Origin: Flavobacterium sp. NRK1
Lineage (GTDB): Bacteria; Bacteroidota; Bacteroidia; Flavobacteriales; Flavobacteriaceae
NCBI RefSeq assembly: GCF_024054175.1
Contig: NZ_JAMXLA010000001.1
Coordinates: 3,442,140-3,506,139, forward strand
DNA: 64,000 bases
Direction: 5' to 3'
Shown here: in pieces, positions 18,001 to 25,028 of the stretch
How positions within the stretch are numbered: position 1 is the stretch's first letter
How the letters are laid out: each line of letters opens with the position of its first letter
Position numbers and translations under genes: made by a program
The notes under the pieces: generated by a model
Databases searched by the model: none
The model's input: the letters and a program-made list of their open reading frames with translations, nothing else
Told to the model about the DNA's origin: nothing

Positions 18001-18168
18001 ACATTTTATGTAACAGGACAAAACCTGCTTACTATAACAAACTACAGCGGTTATGATCCATTAATCAATAGCCCTAAACCAAATGGTGGTAACCAGTCTA
18101 TTGGTATAGATTACGGAAGTTACCCTACTTCCAGAACATTTATTTTTGGTACAACTATAAAATTATAA
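15085..18168 (+). CDS. SusC/RagA-family TonB-linked outer-membrane transporter
   Basis: The N-terminal signal region is followed by a carboxypeptidase-D-like domain (about residues 57-130; KGKVLDENGMPLPGATI, VTDMDGNFEI), a TonB-box-like EVLVVGYGK (about 135-145) and the plug domain with VRGVGSIRSG-type and PLFVVDGVPL motifs. The long beta-barrel ends with an aromatic-poor SRTFIFGTTIKL strand. At 1027 residues it is typical for the family. It should import a bound polymer or oligomer across the outer membrane together with the SusD-like lipoprotein encoded 2 bases downstream. No glycosidase, sulfatase or ECF/anti-sigma pair is adjacent, so the substrate is open. The neighbouring phosphodiesterase genes hint at a phosphorylated ligand. 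Confidence 0.95.
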   Translation: MNFKITNSRLKNLCFLVPALLSLQTGHSKKTVVEPPKATTEFETEALTTFYSTAVQQQPVKGKVLDENGMPLPGATIMEAGTTNSVVTDMDGNFEIAVANGKTLNIIYVGYKTQSVVVSGKEISVSMIPDASELNEVLVVGYGKVNKKDATGAVAQLNEEQFRQGINTSADQLLQGKVAGVRVVQTSGEPGAGVNVTIRGVGSIRSGSTPLFVVDGVPLSNDNVSPGGTDVGFGSSSAKNPLNFLNTSDIESITVLKDASAAAIYGARGSNGVVIVTTKRGRKGEAQFTADSYAGFSTVAHKIDVLNAKQYREAIKDPAFDHGGNTDWQDVIYRSAVTKNNSLSFAKQTNSGNYYVSVSQMDQEGIINQSNFKRTTGRINVAESFLDDQRLKIKVNLTASETKDKGVPTSDDGGSNGQLIIHTLMANPTRNVFDENGDYTNFNMNAHYNPAYLLSIYEDQTRTIRILGNMETSFRLAKGLEYKLNLGIDRSMAERNTTIFENLTDLNPSGRYAQNNMESKNSLMEHYLTYNLAGEKHKLEVLGGFSYQKFERSGNSFTVKDIGKKGEGISPAINPGAAGTLAGASGFAQVNELQSYFGRANYSFNGKYLLTASIRADGSTRFGENNKYGYFPSFAGGWNIAQENFLKGSAIVNSLKLRGSWGQTGNQEVQNKITKASYSLSGADGYYLYDDLELVNGISVNRTPNPDLKWEVVTQFNVGLDFSLFNDRLYGTVDYFNKTTTDAILNIQSSVLSPTPDIWVNMDGKIVNKGLELMIGGKIIDNDNFSWSLDANGATLDNEVKDLPVSEILSGNISGPGQSGVTANIYKSGYAAGSFYLLKHTGFDENGANTYKDKDGNGIINADDRYIIEGAIPKFSYGINSQMRYKNFDLSFSIIGQTGGYLLNNTGLNALNINNLASDRNVATDYYTSGANASNSPQISTLFLEKSDFIRLNSARLGYNFKPDNIKWLQGITFYVTGQNLLTITNYSGYDPLINSPKPNGGNQSIGIDYGSYPTSRTFIFGTTIKL

Positions 18169-18170
18169 TC

Positions 18171-19946
18171 ATGAAATTTAATAAAATATTCAATAAAACA
18201 TATATGATCACTGCTTGTGCAGCCCTAGTTTTTGCAGGCTGTACCAGCCTTGATGAAGAAGTACTGGACGAAGTTCTTGGTGAAGAAGCTTCTAATTCAG
18301 CCAGTGCGCTTGCTGCTGCTTATGACCGTTTAGGCGATGGTACATTTACAGATAACGGTGGTATGATTGCAATGCAGGAATATTCAAGCGACGTAGCATT
18401 GTTACCTACACGTGGTAGCGACTGGGGTGACGGCGGAAAATGGCGTGATATGCACGAGTTCACATGGGCACCTACTAATGCTGTTATAACAAGTAACTGG
18501 TATATGCTTACTAATGGTATTACCCGTTCGTTAACTGCAATAAAAAGTGCAGAAGCAAGTAATGATAGTAACAAAAAGCTTTTTCTTGCAGAAGCTAAAA
18601 CACTTTTAGCATTTTACACTTATACTACCCTTGATCTATTTGGACAGGCTCCTTACCGTGATCCCCTAGTAAAAAATGCTCCATTGGAAATTTTACAAGC
18701 CGGTACTGCTATAGATGAGCTTATTAAAGATGTAGAAGCTGTAATTCCTGATCTTGCAAACCTTGGTACACAGGGTACCCATAACGGTAGGTTTACTAAA
18801 GAAGCTGCATATGCGCTTTTAGCTCAAATGTACCTTAACCGTTCTGTATATAAAGACCGTTACAATACAACATCTGCATTTAACTTTAACGAGCCTGCTA
18901 TAGATGGTAACGGTACCGATATGGATAAAGTAATTTACTATTCAAATTTAGTTATCAACTCAGGTAAATTTAATCTTGAAAGCAATTACTTTGATAATTT
19001 TTCTATTGATAATTCAGGCGGATCAGAACTTATTTTCGCTATTACACAAAAAATTGATTATATCCGGAATGGTGATAATGACCTTGCTTATATGTCTTGT
19101 GCGCGTAATCAAAGAGTATCTGCTAAAAACAGAGGAACTAACGGTTCATGTATGACTCCTGAATTTTATGCAAGCTGGGAAGGTAACCATGATGACCCAA
19201 GGTTTCACAGATATTATCAGTACAGTGATGGTACATGGTTTATGAATGATGGTACTACATTAAGTGTACCTGCTACAGATCTTGTTCCGGGAACAACCAA
19301 CCCATGGTTCCATTTTAACAGAGGAATCATTGAAGGTCAGCAATATGGTCCTACACTTACTTCTTCAGGTGTATTTGAAATGACAGATGATGGAAGGATT
19401 AAAGTATCTCCTCTTGTAATGGAAAAAAGTACAACCACACCAATGGTATTTACTCCTGAACTTAATTTTGACAACCCTGCACAATCTGTACTGGCGCAAA
19501 ACCAGATTAACCGTGGCGTACGTTGCTTTAAATTTGAGTTTGATCCTGAAGAAGGAAATGGTTCAAGTAAAGTAGATATACCATTGTTCCGTTTAGGAGG
19601 TGTATATACTATGAGAGCCGAAGCTTATTTCCGTAAAGGCGAAACAGGTCTTGCATTGGCAGATATTAACATACTACGTACAAGCAGAACACGTGAAGCT
19701 TTATTTGGTAATGTACCGGGTAAACCGATAGCTGCTATAGATGCAGAAATACTTTATAAAGAAATTGGTTTTGAAATGTACTGGGAAATGTGGAGAAGAC
19801 CGCAAATGGTACGTTTTGGTAAATTAGACCTTGCTTTGCCCGGATCAGCCAAACCTGCCACAGAACCTTTCAGAAGAATTTTCCCTATACCACAGGGAAC
19901 AATAGATGTAACTAAAGAATTTACTCAGAATAAAGGTTACAATTAA
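18171..19946 (+). CDS. SusD/RagB-family nutrient-binding lipoprotein
   Basis: A lipoprotein signal with lipobox VFAGC and lipidated C24 is followed by the helical SusD/RagB fold (TPR-like helices such as FLAEAKTLLAFYTYTTLDLFGQ, and the C-terminal RxxEAYFRKGE and MYWEMWRRPQMVRFGK motifs). At 591 residues it is slightly long for the family. It starts 2 bases after the SusC stop, forming the usual two-gene unit, and is followed by a strong terminator. It should cap the SusC barrel on the cell surface and capture the substrate. Confidence 0.95.
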   Translation: MKFNKIFNKTYMITACAALVFAGCTSLDEEVLDEVLGEEASNSASALAAAYDRLGDGTFTDNGGMIAMQEYSSDVALLPTRGSDWGDGGKWRDMHEFTWAPTNAVITSNWYMLTNGITRSLTAIKSAEASNDSNKKLFLAEAKTLLAFYTYTTLDLFGQAPYRDPLVKNAPLEILQAGTAIDELIKDVEAVIPDLANLGTQGTHNGRFTKEAAYALLAQMYLNRSVYKDRYNTTSAFNFNEPAIDGNGTDMDKVIYYSNLVINSGKFNLESNYFDNFSIDNSGGSELIFAITQKIDYIRNGDNDLAYMSCARNQRVSAKNRGTNGSCMTPEFYASWEGNHDDPRFHRYYQYSDGTWFMNDGTTLSVPATDLVPGTTNPWFHFNRGIIEGQQYGPTLTSSGVFEMTDDGRIKVSPLVMEKSTTTPMVFTPELNFDNPAQSVLAQNQINRGVRCFKFEFDPEEGNGSSKVDIPLFRLGGVYTMRAEAYFRKGETGLALADINILRTSRTREALFGNVPGKPIAAIDAEILYKEIGFEMYWEMWRRPQMVRFGKLDLALPGSAKPATEPFRRIFPIPQGTIDVTKEFTQNKGYN

Positions 19947-19970
19947 TAACGTATAATGATTCCCCAATAC

Positions 19971-20003
19971 AAAGGGCGGCCAATTGGCCGCTCTTTGCTT
20001 TTT
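19971..20003 (+). terminator. Intrinsic terminator of the susCD unit
   Basis: A near-palindrome, AAAGGGCGGCCAA with TTGGCCGCTCTTT (one G-T pair), runs 19971-19996 and is followed by GCTTTTTAG. It lies 25 bases after the SusD stop. Confidence 0.85.
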
Positions 20004-20048
20004 AGTTGAATGTGCAAAAACAATATAGAGAATATATAACCCTATGAC

Positions 20049-20083
20049 AAAAAAAAGAGCAGCGGCTTACTACCACGCTGCTC
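20049..20083 (-). terminator. Minus-strand intrinsic terminator
   Basis: Arms GAGCAGCG (20057-20064) and CGCTGCTC (20076-20083) with an 11-base loop; on the minus strand the stem is followed by eight T residues (20056-20049). It lies about 275 bases beyond the response-regulator stop and after another strong hairpin, so it probably ends a separate transcript or catches read-through. Confidence 0.7.
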
Positions 20084-20132
20084 CATCATCTAATAAATCT
20101 GTTACTACTATTAATTTCAAAATTTAGTGTTT

Positions 20133-20226
20133 AAAAAAAAACAGGCAGGCAAATCGAATTGCACGGGGCAATACAGCATAATTTTTACGGGGGCTAAAAA
20201 CGACTGTTGCCTGCCTGGTTTTCTTT
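20133..20226 (-). ncRNA. Candidate structured RNA (three-way junction with two GC-run loops)
   Basis: A perfect 11-bp outer stem, CAGGCAGGCAA (20142-20152) with TTGCCTGCCTG (20207-20217), encloses two inner hairpins: ATTGC-loop-GCAAT (20158-20172) and TTTTTA-loop-TAAAAA (20182-20200). The loops are ACGGG and CGGGGGC on the plus strand, hence C-runs on the minus strand. On the minus strand the outer stem is followed by nine T residues, so it could also end the RNA; on the plus strand GTTTTCTTT follows. The strand is therefore uncertain. No known RNA family was recognised. It may be only an elaborate terminator. Confidence 0.45.
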
Positions 20227-20302
20227 ATATGTATATAACTGTCTGTATTTCTTATTTCTTACACGACAAATTTGAGGATAAACTAAAATATGGCATAGGT
20301 AG

Positions 20303-20333
20303 AAATTACCTGTTTAGTAAAAACAGGTAATTT
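20303..20333 (-). terminator. Intrinsic terminator of sensory cassette 2
   Basis: A perfect 13-bp stem, AAATTACCTGTTT (20303-20315) with AAACAGGTAATTT (20321-20333), and a five-base loop lie 24 bases beyond the response-regulator stop. Confidence 0.75.
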
Positions 20334-20357
20334 TACGTATCATAAAAAAATGAGATT

Positions 20358-21032
20358 TTAAATTACAGGCAGTTCTTCAATACGGATAATATCCTGCTGT
20401 ATAGCATATATAACAAGGCCGGCAATATTCTTTGCACCTGTTTTAACAAACAGGTTATTTTTATGTCCTTCAGCCGTTCGCTGTGTAATAAAAAGAATCT
20501 CTCCTATTTCTTTTGCTGTTTTTTGCTGACATATAAGCTTTAAAACATCTATTTCCCGTTCAGACAGTAACTCTTCGTCCTGTAGTAAAGGTTTGGGTGC
20601 TTTAGCGGGAATCTGCTCTCTAAGGGCTTCCATCTGGTCGTCTTTAAAATAATAACCCTGCTTCTGAACAATACGGATAATATCTATAAGCTCAAGGGGC
20701 GATATGCCTTTAGGCAAAAAAGCTGCTACACCTGTCTTAAGCATAAAGCCCATAAAAAGCCTTTGGTAATGAGAAGAAATAACAATAACCTTAATATCAG
20801 GATAATTGTCTTTAAGATGTTGGGTTACCTCAATACCATCCATCCCTGACATTTTAAGGTCGAGTAAAATGATTTGCGGCAATGCAGGCGCTTCTGAAAG
20901 TAAGTTTAACAATTGTTCGCCACTATTGGCGGTTAATAGAACCTCAATGCCTTCAATGCTTTGAAGGTAACCTTCCAAAAGGCTTACAATAAGGGCATCG
21001 TCATCGGTTATAGCAATGGTAATGTTATTCAT
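20358..21032 (-). CDS. NarL/FixJ-type response regulator (receiver + LuxR HTH), cassette 2
   Basis: The longer reading frame starts at 21068, but its first 12 residues do not resemble a receiver. The ATG at 21032 gives MNNITIAITDDDALIV, the usual start, 16 bases after the kinase stop. The receiver shows the acidic triplet DDD, phosphoacceptor aspartate in ILLDLKMSGMDG, SSH in the T/S position and FLPKG with the conserved lysine. The C-terminal LuxR HTH reads SEREIDVLKLICQQ ... TQRTAEGHKNNLF. It is a paralogue of the regulator at 1892-2575 and should be phosphorylated by the kinase next to it. Confidence 0.92.
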   Translation of the reverse strand: MNNITIAITDDDALIVSLLEGYLQSIEGIEVLLTANSGEQLLNLLSEAPALPQIILLDLKMSGMDGIEVTQHLKDNYPDIKVIVISSHYQRLFMGFMLKTGVAAFLPKGISPLELIDIIRIVQKQGYYFKDDQMEALREQIPAKAPKPLLQDEELLSEREIDVLKLICQQKTAKEIGEILFITQRTAEGHKNNLFVKTGAKNIAGLVIYAIQQDIIRIEELPVI

Positions 21033-21048
21033 AAAGTGGGGGACTTTT

Positions 21049-21810
21049 TTATAATATAACAGCTGCAATAATAGTCGTAGTACCTTTACCCGGTACAGAT
21101 TTTACTTTATACTCTGCATTAAGATATTGCATTCTTAATTCGAGGTTTGCCAGGCCAAGGCCTTTTTTTAATTGCGAGGTATCAAACCCGCAACCATTAT
21201 CTTTAACTGAAAGAGCAAAAAGCTTATCGGTATATCGCAGGTGCACTATAATACTATTAGCATCCGCGTGTTTGTTAATATTTACAAGCAACTCCTGTAA
21301 AACCCGTAATACCTGTATTTTAGCCTCAGGCTTTATATCTTCGGTTTTGCGTACATCACTGCAAAATACAATTTTAAATTTTTGTTTCCATGGATTGATA
21401 ATATCATCAATCAATTCTTCAATATGTGAGTATTCTAATAAGGGAGGAGTGAGATCGTGTGATATCCGGCGGGCTTCACTAATACTTTCTTCCAGTGCCT
21501 GGTCTATATCTGCTTCTGAAGCGCCTAACTGATTTTTCATTTTTATCACTACCAGCTTTCCTATAAGGCTGTCATGTAAATCACCTGCTATGCGCATACG
21601 CTCTTTTTCCTGCGCATACAAATTAGTTTCAAGTAATTTCTTTTGGTAATCTAACTGCATACGTGTTTCGCGTAAGTTAGCTTCAGTCATACGTTTGTAT
21701 CCGGCATGCAGTATCCTTACCACAAAAAAGAGAAGGGTAACTATAAAAACAACTATTATCGCGATCCAGAAGGCAATAACCTTCGGGTCCTGCCATTTTT
21801 CCATATACAA
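21049..21810 (-). CDS. NarX-type sensor histidine kinase with one transmembrane helix, cassette 2
   Basis: One hydrophobic segment (residues 12-34) is followed by a coiled coil and HisKA_3 with H79 in RIAGDLHDSLIGKL, then HATPase motifs QELLVNINKHADA, DNGCGFD and GLGLANLELR. There is no extracellular domain. The start overlaps the membrane-protein gene by 55 bases, copying the layout of cassette 1. ATG codons at 21810 and 21804 are both possible starts. Confidence 0.9.
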   Translation of the reverse strand: MYMEKWQDPKVIAFWIAIIVVFIVTLLFFVVRILHAGYKRMTEANLRETRMQLDYQKKLLETNLYAQEKERMRIAGDLHDSLIGKLVVIKMKNQLGASEADIDQALEESISEARRISHDLTPPLLEYSHIEELIDDIINPWKQKFKIVFCSDVRKTEDIKPEAKIQVLRVLQELLVNINKHADANSIIVHLRYTDKLFALSVKDNGCGFDTSQLKKGLGLANLELRMQYLNAEYKVKSVPGKGTTTIIAAVIL

Positions 21811-22430
21811 TGGGTTAAGTACAAATAAAATGAAACTGTAATTATCAGATTACTAAGCCAAAAGTAAAACTTTAGCCCAGACGATTCGTTGATAAGAAAA
21901 TTTATGGGCAGAAAAAATATCATGTTGATAAAAAAGAAAACCAAAATAACCGAATTCAGCTTAAAATTATCCCATTTAGAATCTTTAAAAACCTTTATCT
22001 TCTCGTGAAAATAGGTCAGGGCAAGTGTAATGATGACAAAATTATCAACCACCTTAGCATACGATTGAAAATATTGAGCCGCAGTTTTATTAAGCTTTAT
22101 TATTTCCCAAATAATATAAACAGTAGCTAAAAAGCATAAAACAAGAATTGAATTGTGTTTAACTTTAAAAAAATGTTTATAATAAAAAGTACTTATAACT
22201 ATTAATTCCAGTAAGCTATATATAGGGAGCAATATAAGGTTAGTTCCATATATGAATTTTAATATTCTACCTGAAATATCAATGCATAACATAAGTATCA
22301 TATAAATAGAAATACTTTTATGTATTCTATCTAAATCCTTATAATAAAAAAGCATTACTAATAAACTCAGAAATAAAACTGAAGGTGATAAAAAATTTAC
22401 AATCTCAAGAAATTGTTTAAAAGTCATCAA
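21756..22430 (-). CDS. Multi-pass membrane protein of sensory cassette 2 (unknown family)
   Basis: A 224-residue hydrophobic protein with about seven membrane segments (roughly 12-28, 38-58, 64-82, 92-110, 124-140, 158-178 and 186-206) and a basic C-terminus (WKNGRTRRLLPSGSR). It overlaps the small-protein gene upstream by ATGA (4 bases) and the kinase downstream by 55 bases, so all products should be made together. It resembles the protein at 3331-3978 in size, topology and position more than in sequence. The likely role is the membrane sensor for the kinase. Confidence 0.75.
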   Translation of the reverse strand: MMTFKQFLEIVNFLSPSVLFLSLLVMLFYYKDLDRIHKSISIYMILMLCIDISGRILKFIYGTNLILLPIYSLLELIVISTFYYKHFFKVKHNSILVLCFLATVYIIWEIIKLNKTAAQYFQSYAKVVDNFVIITLALTYFHEKIKVFKDSKWDNFKLNSVILVFFFINMIFFLPINFLINESSGLKFYFWLSNLIITVSFYLYLTHCIWKNGRTRRLLPSGSR

Positions 22431-23038
22431 TTAAATTCTTGCAATAAGTAAAAATTTTCATTCGCCAATTCATCTGTTAATCCAAATGGTGGAACTGGTT
22501 CAACAAAATCATCATACACTACCTGTTTTCCTTTATCATTTGTAATGATAAGATCAGCCTGAAAATTAACTTCGGCGGCAGGAGAAGCTTTTAAAGCAAA
22601 ACTTACAGTTACTTTTTCAACCTCGAAATCCTCAGTAGATATACAAAATGCTTCATACATACCAAAAGTGCTATTTATTTGCACCGGTACCCAATCATGA
22701 TAATTTTTATCCCAGTTTGCAATTCTCTCTTTGGCTACAAGCGATGAAATTTCATGGCCTCCGCCACCACCTATAGGATGCACAACAAGGCATACAGAAG
22801 TATATTGATCTATAACGTCGCTATATTCCTGTTTATCGTAAGCGGAAGGAATTAAAAAGAAATATAAAATGTTATTATGAATTCCGGGATATGCATGAAT
22901 AGAACCTGAAGTAGAAGCATATGCAGGAAAAGAATAGGCAAAGGTGTTGCCCTGCTCAAAAAATTTTGTTACCTGAACGCTGTTCTGTCGTATTGCTTCC
23001 CAGTTAGCAATACTTTCTTTAATTGTTTTTGAATCCAT
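22427..23038 (-). CDS. Soluble protein of uncharacterised family with internal duplication, first gene of cassette 2
   Basis: A 203-residue protein without signal peptide. It consists of two similar halves: IKESIANWEAIRQNSVQV at the start and AKERIANWDKNYHDWVPV near residue 105, each followed by a strand-rich stretch and ending in HPIGGGGG or VPPFG. The first half also aligns with the first gene of cassette 1 (YPGIHNN with YLGVDDN, then a PSAYD/GTKYD end). It therefore seems to be a two-domain member of the same family. It has no cysteine-pair tail, unlike the 114-residue relative. Function unknown; possibly the ligand or modulator of the membrane protein and kinase that follow. Confidence 0.72.
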   Translation of the reverse strand: MDSKTIKESIANWEAIRQNSVQVTKFFEQGNTFAYSFPAYASTSGSIHAYPGIHNNILYFFLIPSAYDKQEYSDVIDQYTSVCLVVHPIGGGGGHEISSLVAKERIANWDKNYHDWVPVQINSTFGMYEAFCISTEDFEVEKVTVSFALKASPAAEVNFQADLIITNDKGKQVVYDDFVEPVPPFGLTDELANENFYLLQEFN

Positions 23039-23090
23039 AAGAAATAATTAATTTGTTAATAATTGTAATGGAGGGGGTTTTCAACTTTAA

Positions 23091-23122
23091 CAAAATTAAC
23101 CTTTTTTTACTGACAATTACAA
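23091..23122 (-). promoter_or_regulatory. Possible promoter of sensory cassette 2
   Basis: On the minus strand TAATTTTG (23098-23091) matches the -7 consensus TANNTTTG, with a TTG at 23122-23120, 21 bases upstream. It would start transcription about 45 bases before the first cassette gene. The rest of 23039-23266 is AT-rich without other signals. Confidence 0.4.
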
Positions 23123-23266
23123 TATAGAACAATAATTTCTTATTAATAATTTATTCAGGTTTTACAGGGAATGACAGGCTATAATCATTATAAATCAACA
23201 AGTAAAGCCAAATTTTATGAAGAAAAAAATTTAACATTACTTCTCTTATTCAATATTTAAATACAA

Positions 23267-23644
23267 CTAATAGTCACCATCTACATAATACCAAATATTG
23301 TTTTCTTTAATAAATCTTGATTTTTCGTGGTGAATCTGAGCTTTCAGCATTTCATCCAGATAATAAGCCTTAAATTCTACTACAGTTTCAGTAAAATTCA
23401 ATACCTCAAGCTTTATCCATTGATTACTTTCCGCCCATTGTAGTATTGCTTTTTTACTATGGTATTTCCTTCGTTTTGGATAGGTTGTTGCCCATAAATA
23501 GTCAGCATTATGAACAGCATAGGCCGAATAACGTGACCTCATAAGTGCTTCTGCTGCAGGAGCTTTTTTTATTCCGGTTATATAAGGCTGGCAGCACTCT
23601 TTGAACAAATTACCAGAACCGCAATAGCAAATAATATTATTCAT
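23267..23644 (-). CDS. YchJ-like SEC-C motif protein
   Basis: A 125-residue protein beginning with the zinc-binding SEC-C pattern CYCGSGNLFKECCQPY, then AEALMRSRYSAY and a C-terminal domain with the Trp/Tyr-rich pattern of the UPF0225/YchJ family (TYPKRRKYHS, SRFIKENNIWYYVDG). Length and motif order match the family. The molecular role of YchJ is not established. It is the last gene of the leftward CheB/CheR operon and starts one base after the CheB stop, so it may simply be co-transcribed. Confidence 0.88.
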   Translation of the reverse strand: MNNIICYCGSGNLFKECCQPYITGIKKAPAAEALMRSRYSAYAVHNADYLWATTYPKRRKYHSKKAILQWAESNQWIKLEVLNFTETVVEFKAYYLDEMLKAQIHHEKSRFIKENNIWYYVDGDY

Positions 23645-23645
23645 A

Positions 23646-24230
23646 TTAAGTGTTAATAGCCATAATAAAATTAAGTATTCCTTCTACATCCAAAACATGA
23701 TGCGGATTGGTATTAAGCATTGCATTATTAGGCATAAAGGGCATTTGGGCTGTCTCCGGCATTTGCACTATAATGGCACCTCCGGCCTTTTTTATAGCCA
23801 ACAGGCCTTCTGTACCATCTGCATTAGCACCCGAAAGCAATATACCTACTAAGGCGGGACCATATACTTCGGCAGCCGACTCAAAAGATACATCTATACT
23901 GGGCCTGCTATAGTTTATTTTTTCAGAGGTATCAAGTGATAGCATACCATTATTTTCAAACAATAAATGATAGTCTGATGGTGCTATATAAATAAAACCG
24001 GACTGTAACGGGGTTTTATCTTCTACTTCTTTTACCGGGATCTTAGTTTTAAATGAAATAAGCTCTTCAAGGGTTGAGTCTTCACTACTCTTTCTGTGAA
24101 GTATTAATACTATAGCAAATGAAGGGATAAAATTAAGCTGTGGCAATAACTCAATTAGTACCTCAAGACTACCTGCAGAACCTCCTATTATAAGTACTTT
24201 GCAATCTTTTGTTATTCCATTTTTTTCCAT
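23646..24230 (-). CDS. cheB: Stand-alone CheB-type protein-glutamate methylesterase
   Basis: A 194-residue CheB catalytic domain without the usual N-terminal receiver. The catalytic triad is visible as S18 (IIGGSAGS), H45 (LILHRKS) and the aspartate in GANADGTEG, with the SRPSIDVSFESAA and QMPFMPNNA loops typical of the family. It overlaps the end of the CheR gene by 19 bases. No chemoreceptor, CheA or flagellar gene is nearby. The substrate is likely to be a kinase or receptor-like protein of the same operon rather than a flagellar chemoreceptor. Confidence 0.9.
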   Translation of the reverse strand: MEKNGITKDCKVLIIGGSAGSLEVLIELLPQLNFIPSFAIVLILHRKSSEDSTLEELISFKTKIPVKEVEDKTPLQSGFIYIAPSDYHLLFENNGMLSLDTSEKINYSRPSIDVSFESAAEVYGPALVGILLSGANADGTEGLLAIKKAGGAIIVQMPETAQMPFMPNNAMLNTNPHHVLDVEGILNFIMAINT

Positions 24231-25021
24231 ATTTTTTCTTTATTAAGCTGCTTATACCTTTTACCAAGCAAAGAAAACTTTAGTGTTTCTTTAGTACCAA
24301 GCGCCAGGTACCCAAGTTTTGAAAGGCTGTTATCAAAAAGTTCAAAAGCTCTTTCCTGAAGTTCTTTATCAAAATAAATAAGTACATTTCTGCATAATAT
24401 CAAATCAAATTCATTAAATGAGCCATCAGATACAAGGCTATGTTCTGAAAAAACCATTTTTTCTGAAAGATCGCTGCTGAATTTTGCAAAGCCGTAGTTT
24501 GCCGTATAATAATCTGAAAAATCTTTTTTACCACCCGATAGCCTGTAATTTTCAGAATATTGTTTCATTGTCTGTAACGGAAATATTCCCTTTTTTGCAC
24601 TATCAAGCACTTGTTGATTAATATCGGTAGCATAAATAAGTGATTTATGCAATAAATTTGCTTCCCTGAGCATTATAGCCATTGAATATACTTCTTCTCC
24701 CGAAGAACATCCTGCATGCCACAATCTAATGAAAGGTTTTGTAGCCAGAATAGGCAATATCTCTTCTCTTAGTGTTTTATAAAATAAAGGATCACGGAAC
24801 ATCTCGGTAACATTTACTGTCACTTCCTCTATAAGATGTTTAAAATATTCCGGTTCTGTGCGGATTTTAGAAAGCATTTCACCCAGACTCTTAAAGCCAT
24901 CTATCTGATAAAGGCGTTCAATACGTCTTTTTAAAGATGCGCGGGAATATCCGCTAAAATCAAAACCGTGGTATTCAAATACTTCATTTATCAATACCTC
25001 AAGTTCACGGTCATTTATCAT
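24212..25021 (-). CDS. cheR: CheR-type protein-glutamate methyltransferase
   Basis: A 269-residue CheR with N-terminal helical domain (residues 1-70; ASLKRRIERL) and SAM-binding domain. Motifs are EVTVNVTEMFRDP, WHAGCSSGEEVYS (SAM site), YATDINQQVL, and ILCRNVLIYFD near residue 210. The family methylates glutamate side chains using S-adenosylmethionine. It lies between a CheY-like protein (7-base gap) and CheB (overlap), in an operon with two hybrid kinases. The possible target is the long coiled coil of the kinase at 25410-28991. Confidence 0.92.
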   Translation of the reverse strand: MINDRELEVLINEVFEYHGFDFSGYSRASLKRRIERLYQIDGFKSLGEMLSKIRTEPEYFKHLIEEVTVNVTEMFRDPLFYKTLREEILPILATKPFIRLWHAGCSSGEEVYSMAIMLREANLLHKSLIYATDINQQVLDSAKKGIFPLQTMKQYSENYRLSGGKKDFSDYYTANYGFAKFSSDLSEKMVFSEHSLVSDGSFNEFDLILCRNVLIYFDKELQERAFELFDNSLSKLGYLALGTKETLKFSLLGKRYKQLNKEKIWKKME

Positions 25022-25028
25022 AGCATTC

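Larger units (their letters stand above)
19947..20357. other. Hairpin-rich intergenic region (411 bases)
   Basis: Between the SusD gene and the leftward sensory cassette 2 there are four strong hairpins: the SusD terminator (19971-20003), a minus-oriented terminator (20049-20083), a branched hairpin (20133-20226) and the terminator of the response regulator (20303-20333). No credible protein gene is present. Three hairpins in addition to the one needed for SusD suggest that one or more short minus-strand RNAs are made here. Confidence 0.6.

Noticed and set aside
15085..19946. Complete polysaccharide utilisation locus
   Set aside because: No glycosidase, lyase, sulfatase or dedicated hybrid regulator is adjacent; the sialate esterase is 10 kb away and separately transcribed.
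20127..20330. A 67-codon frame in the susD-regulator spacer
   Set aside because: It runs through the branched hairpin and the next terminator, and its composition is that of RNA structure rather than protein.
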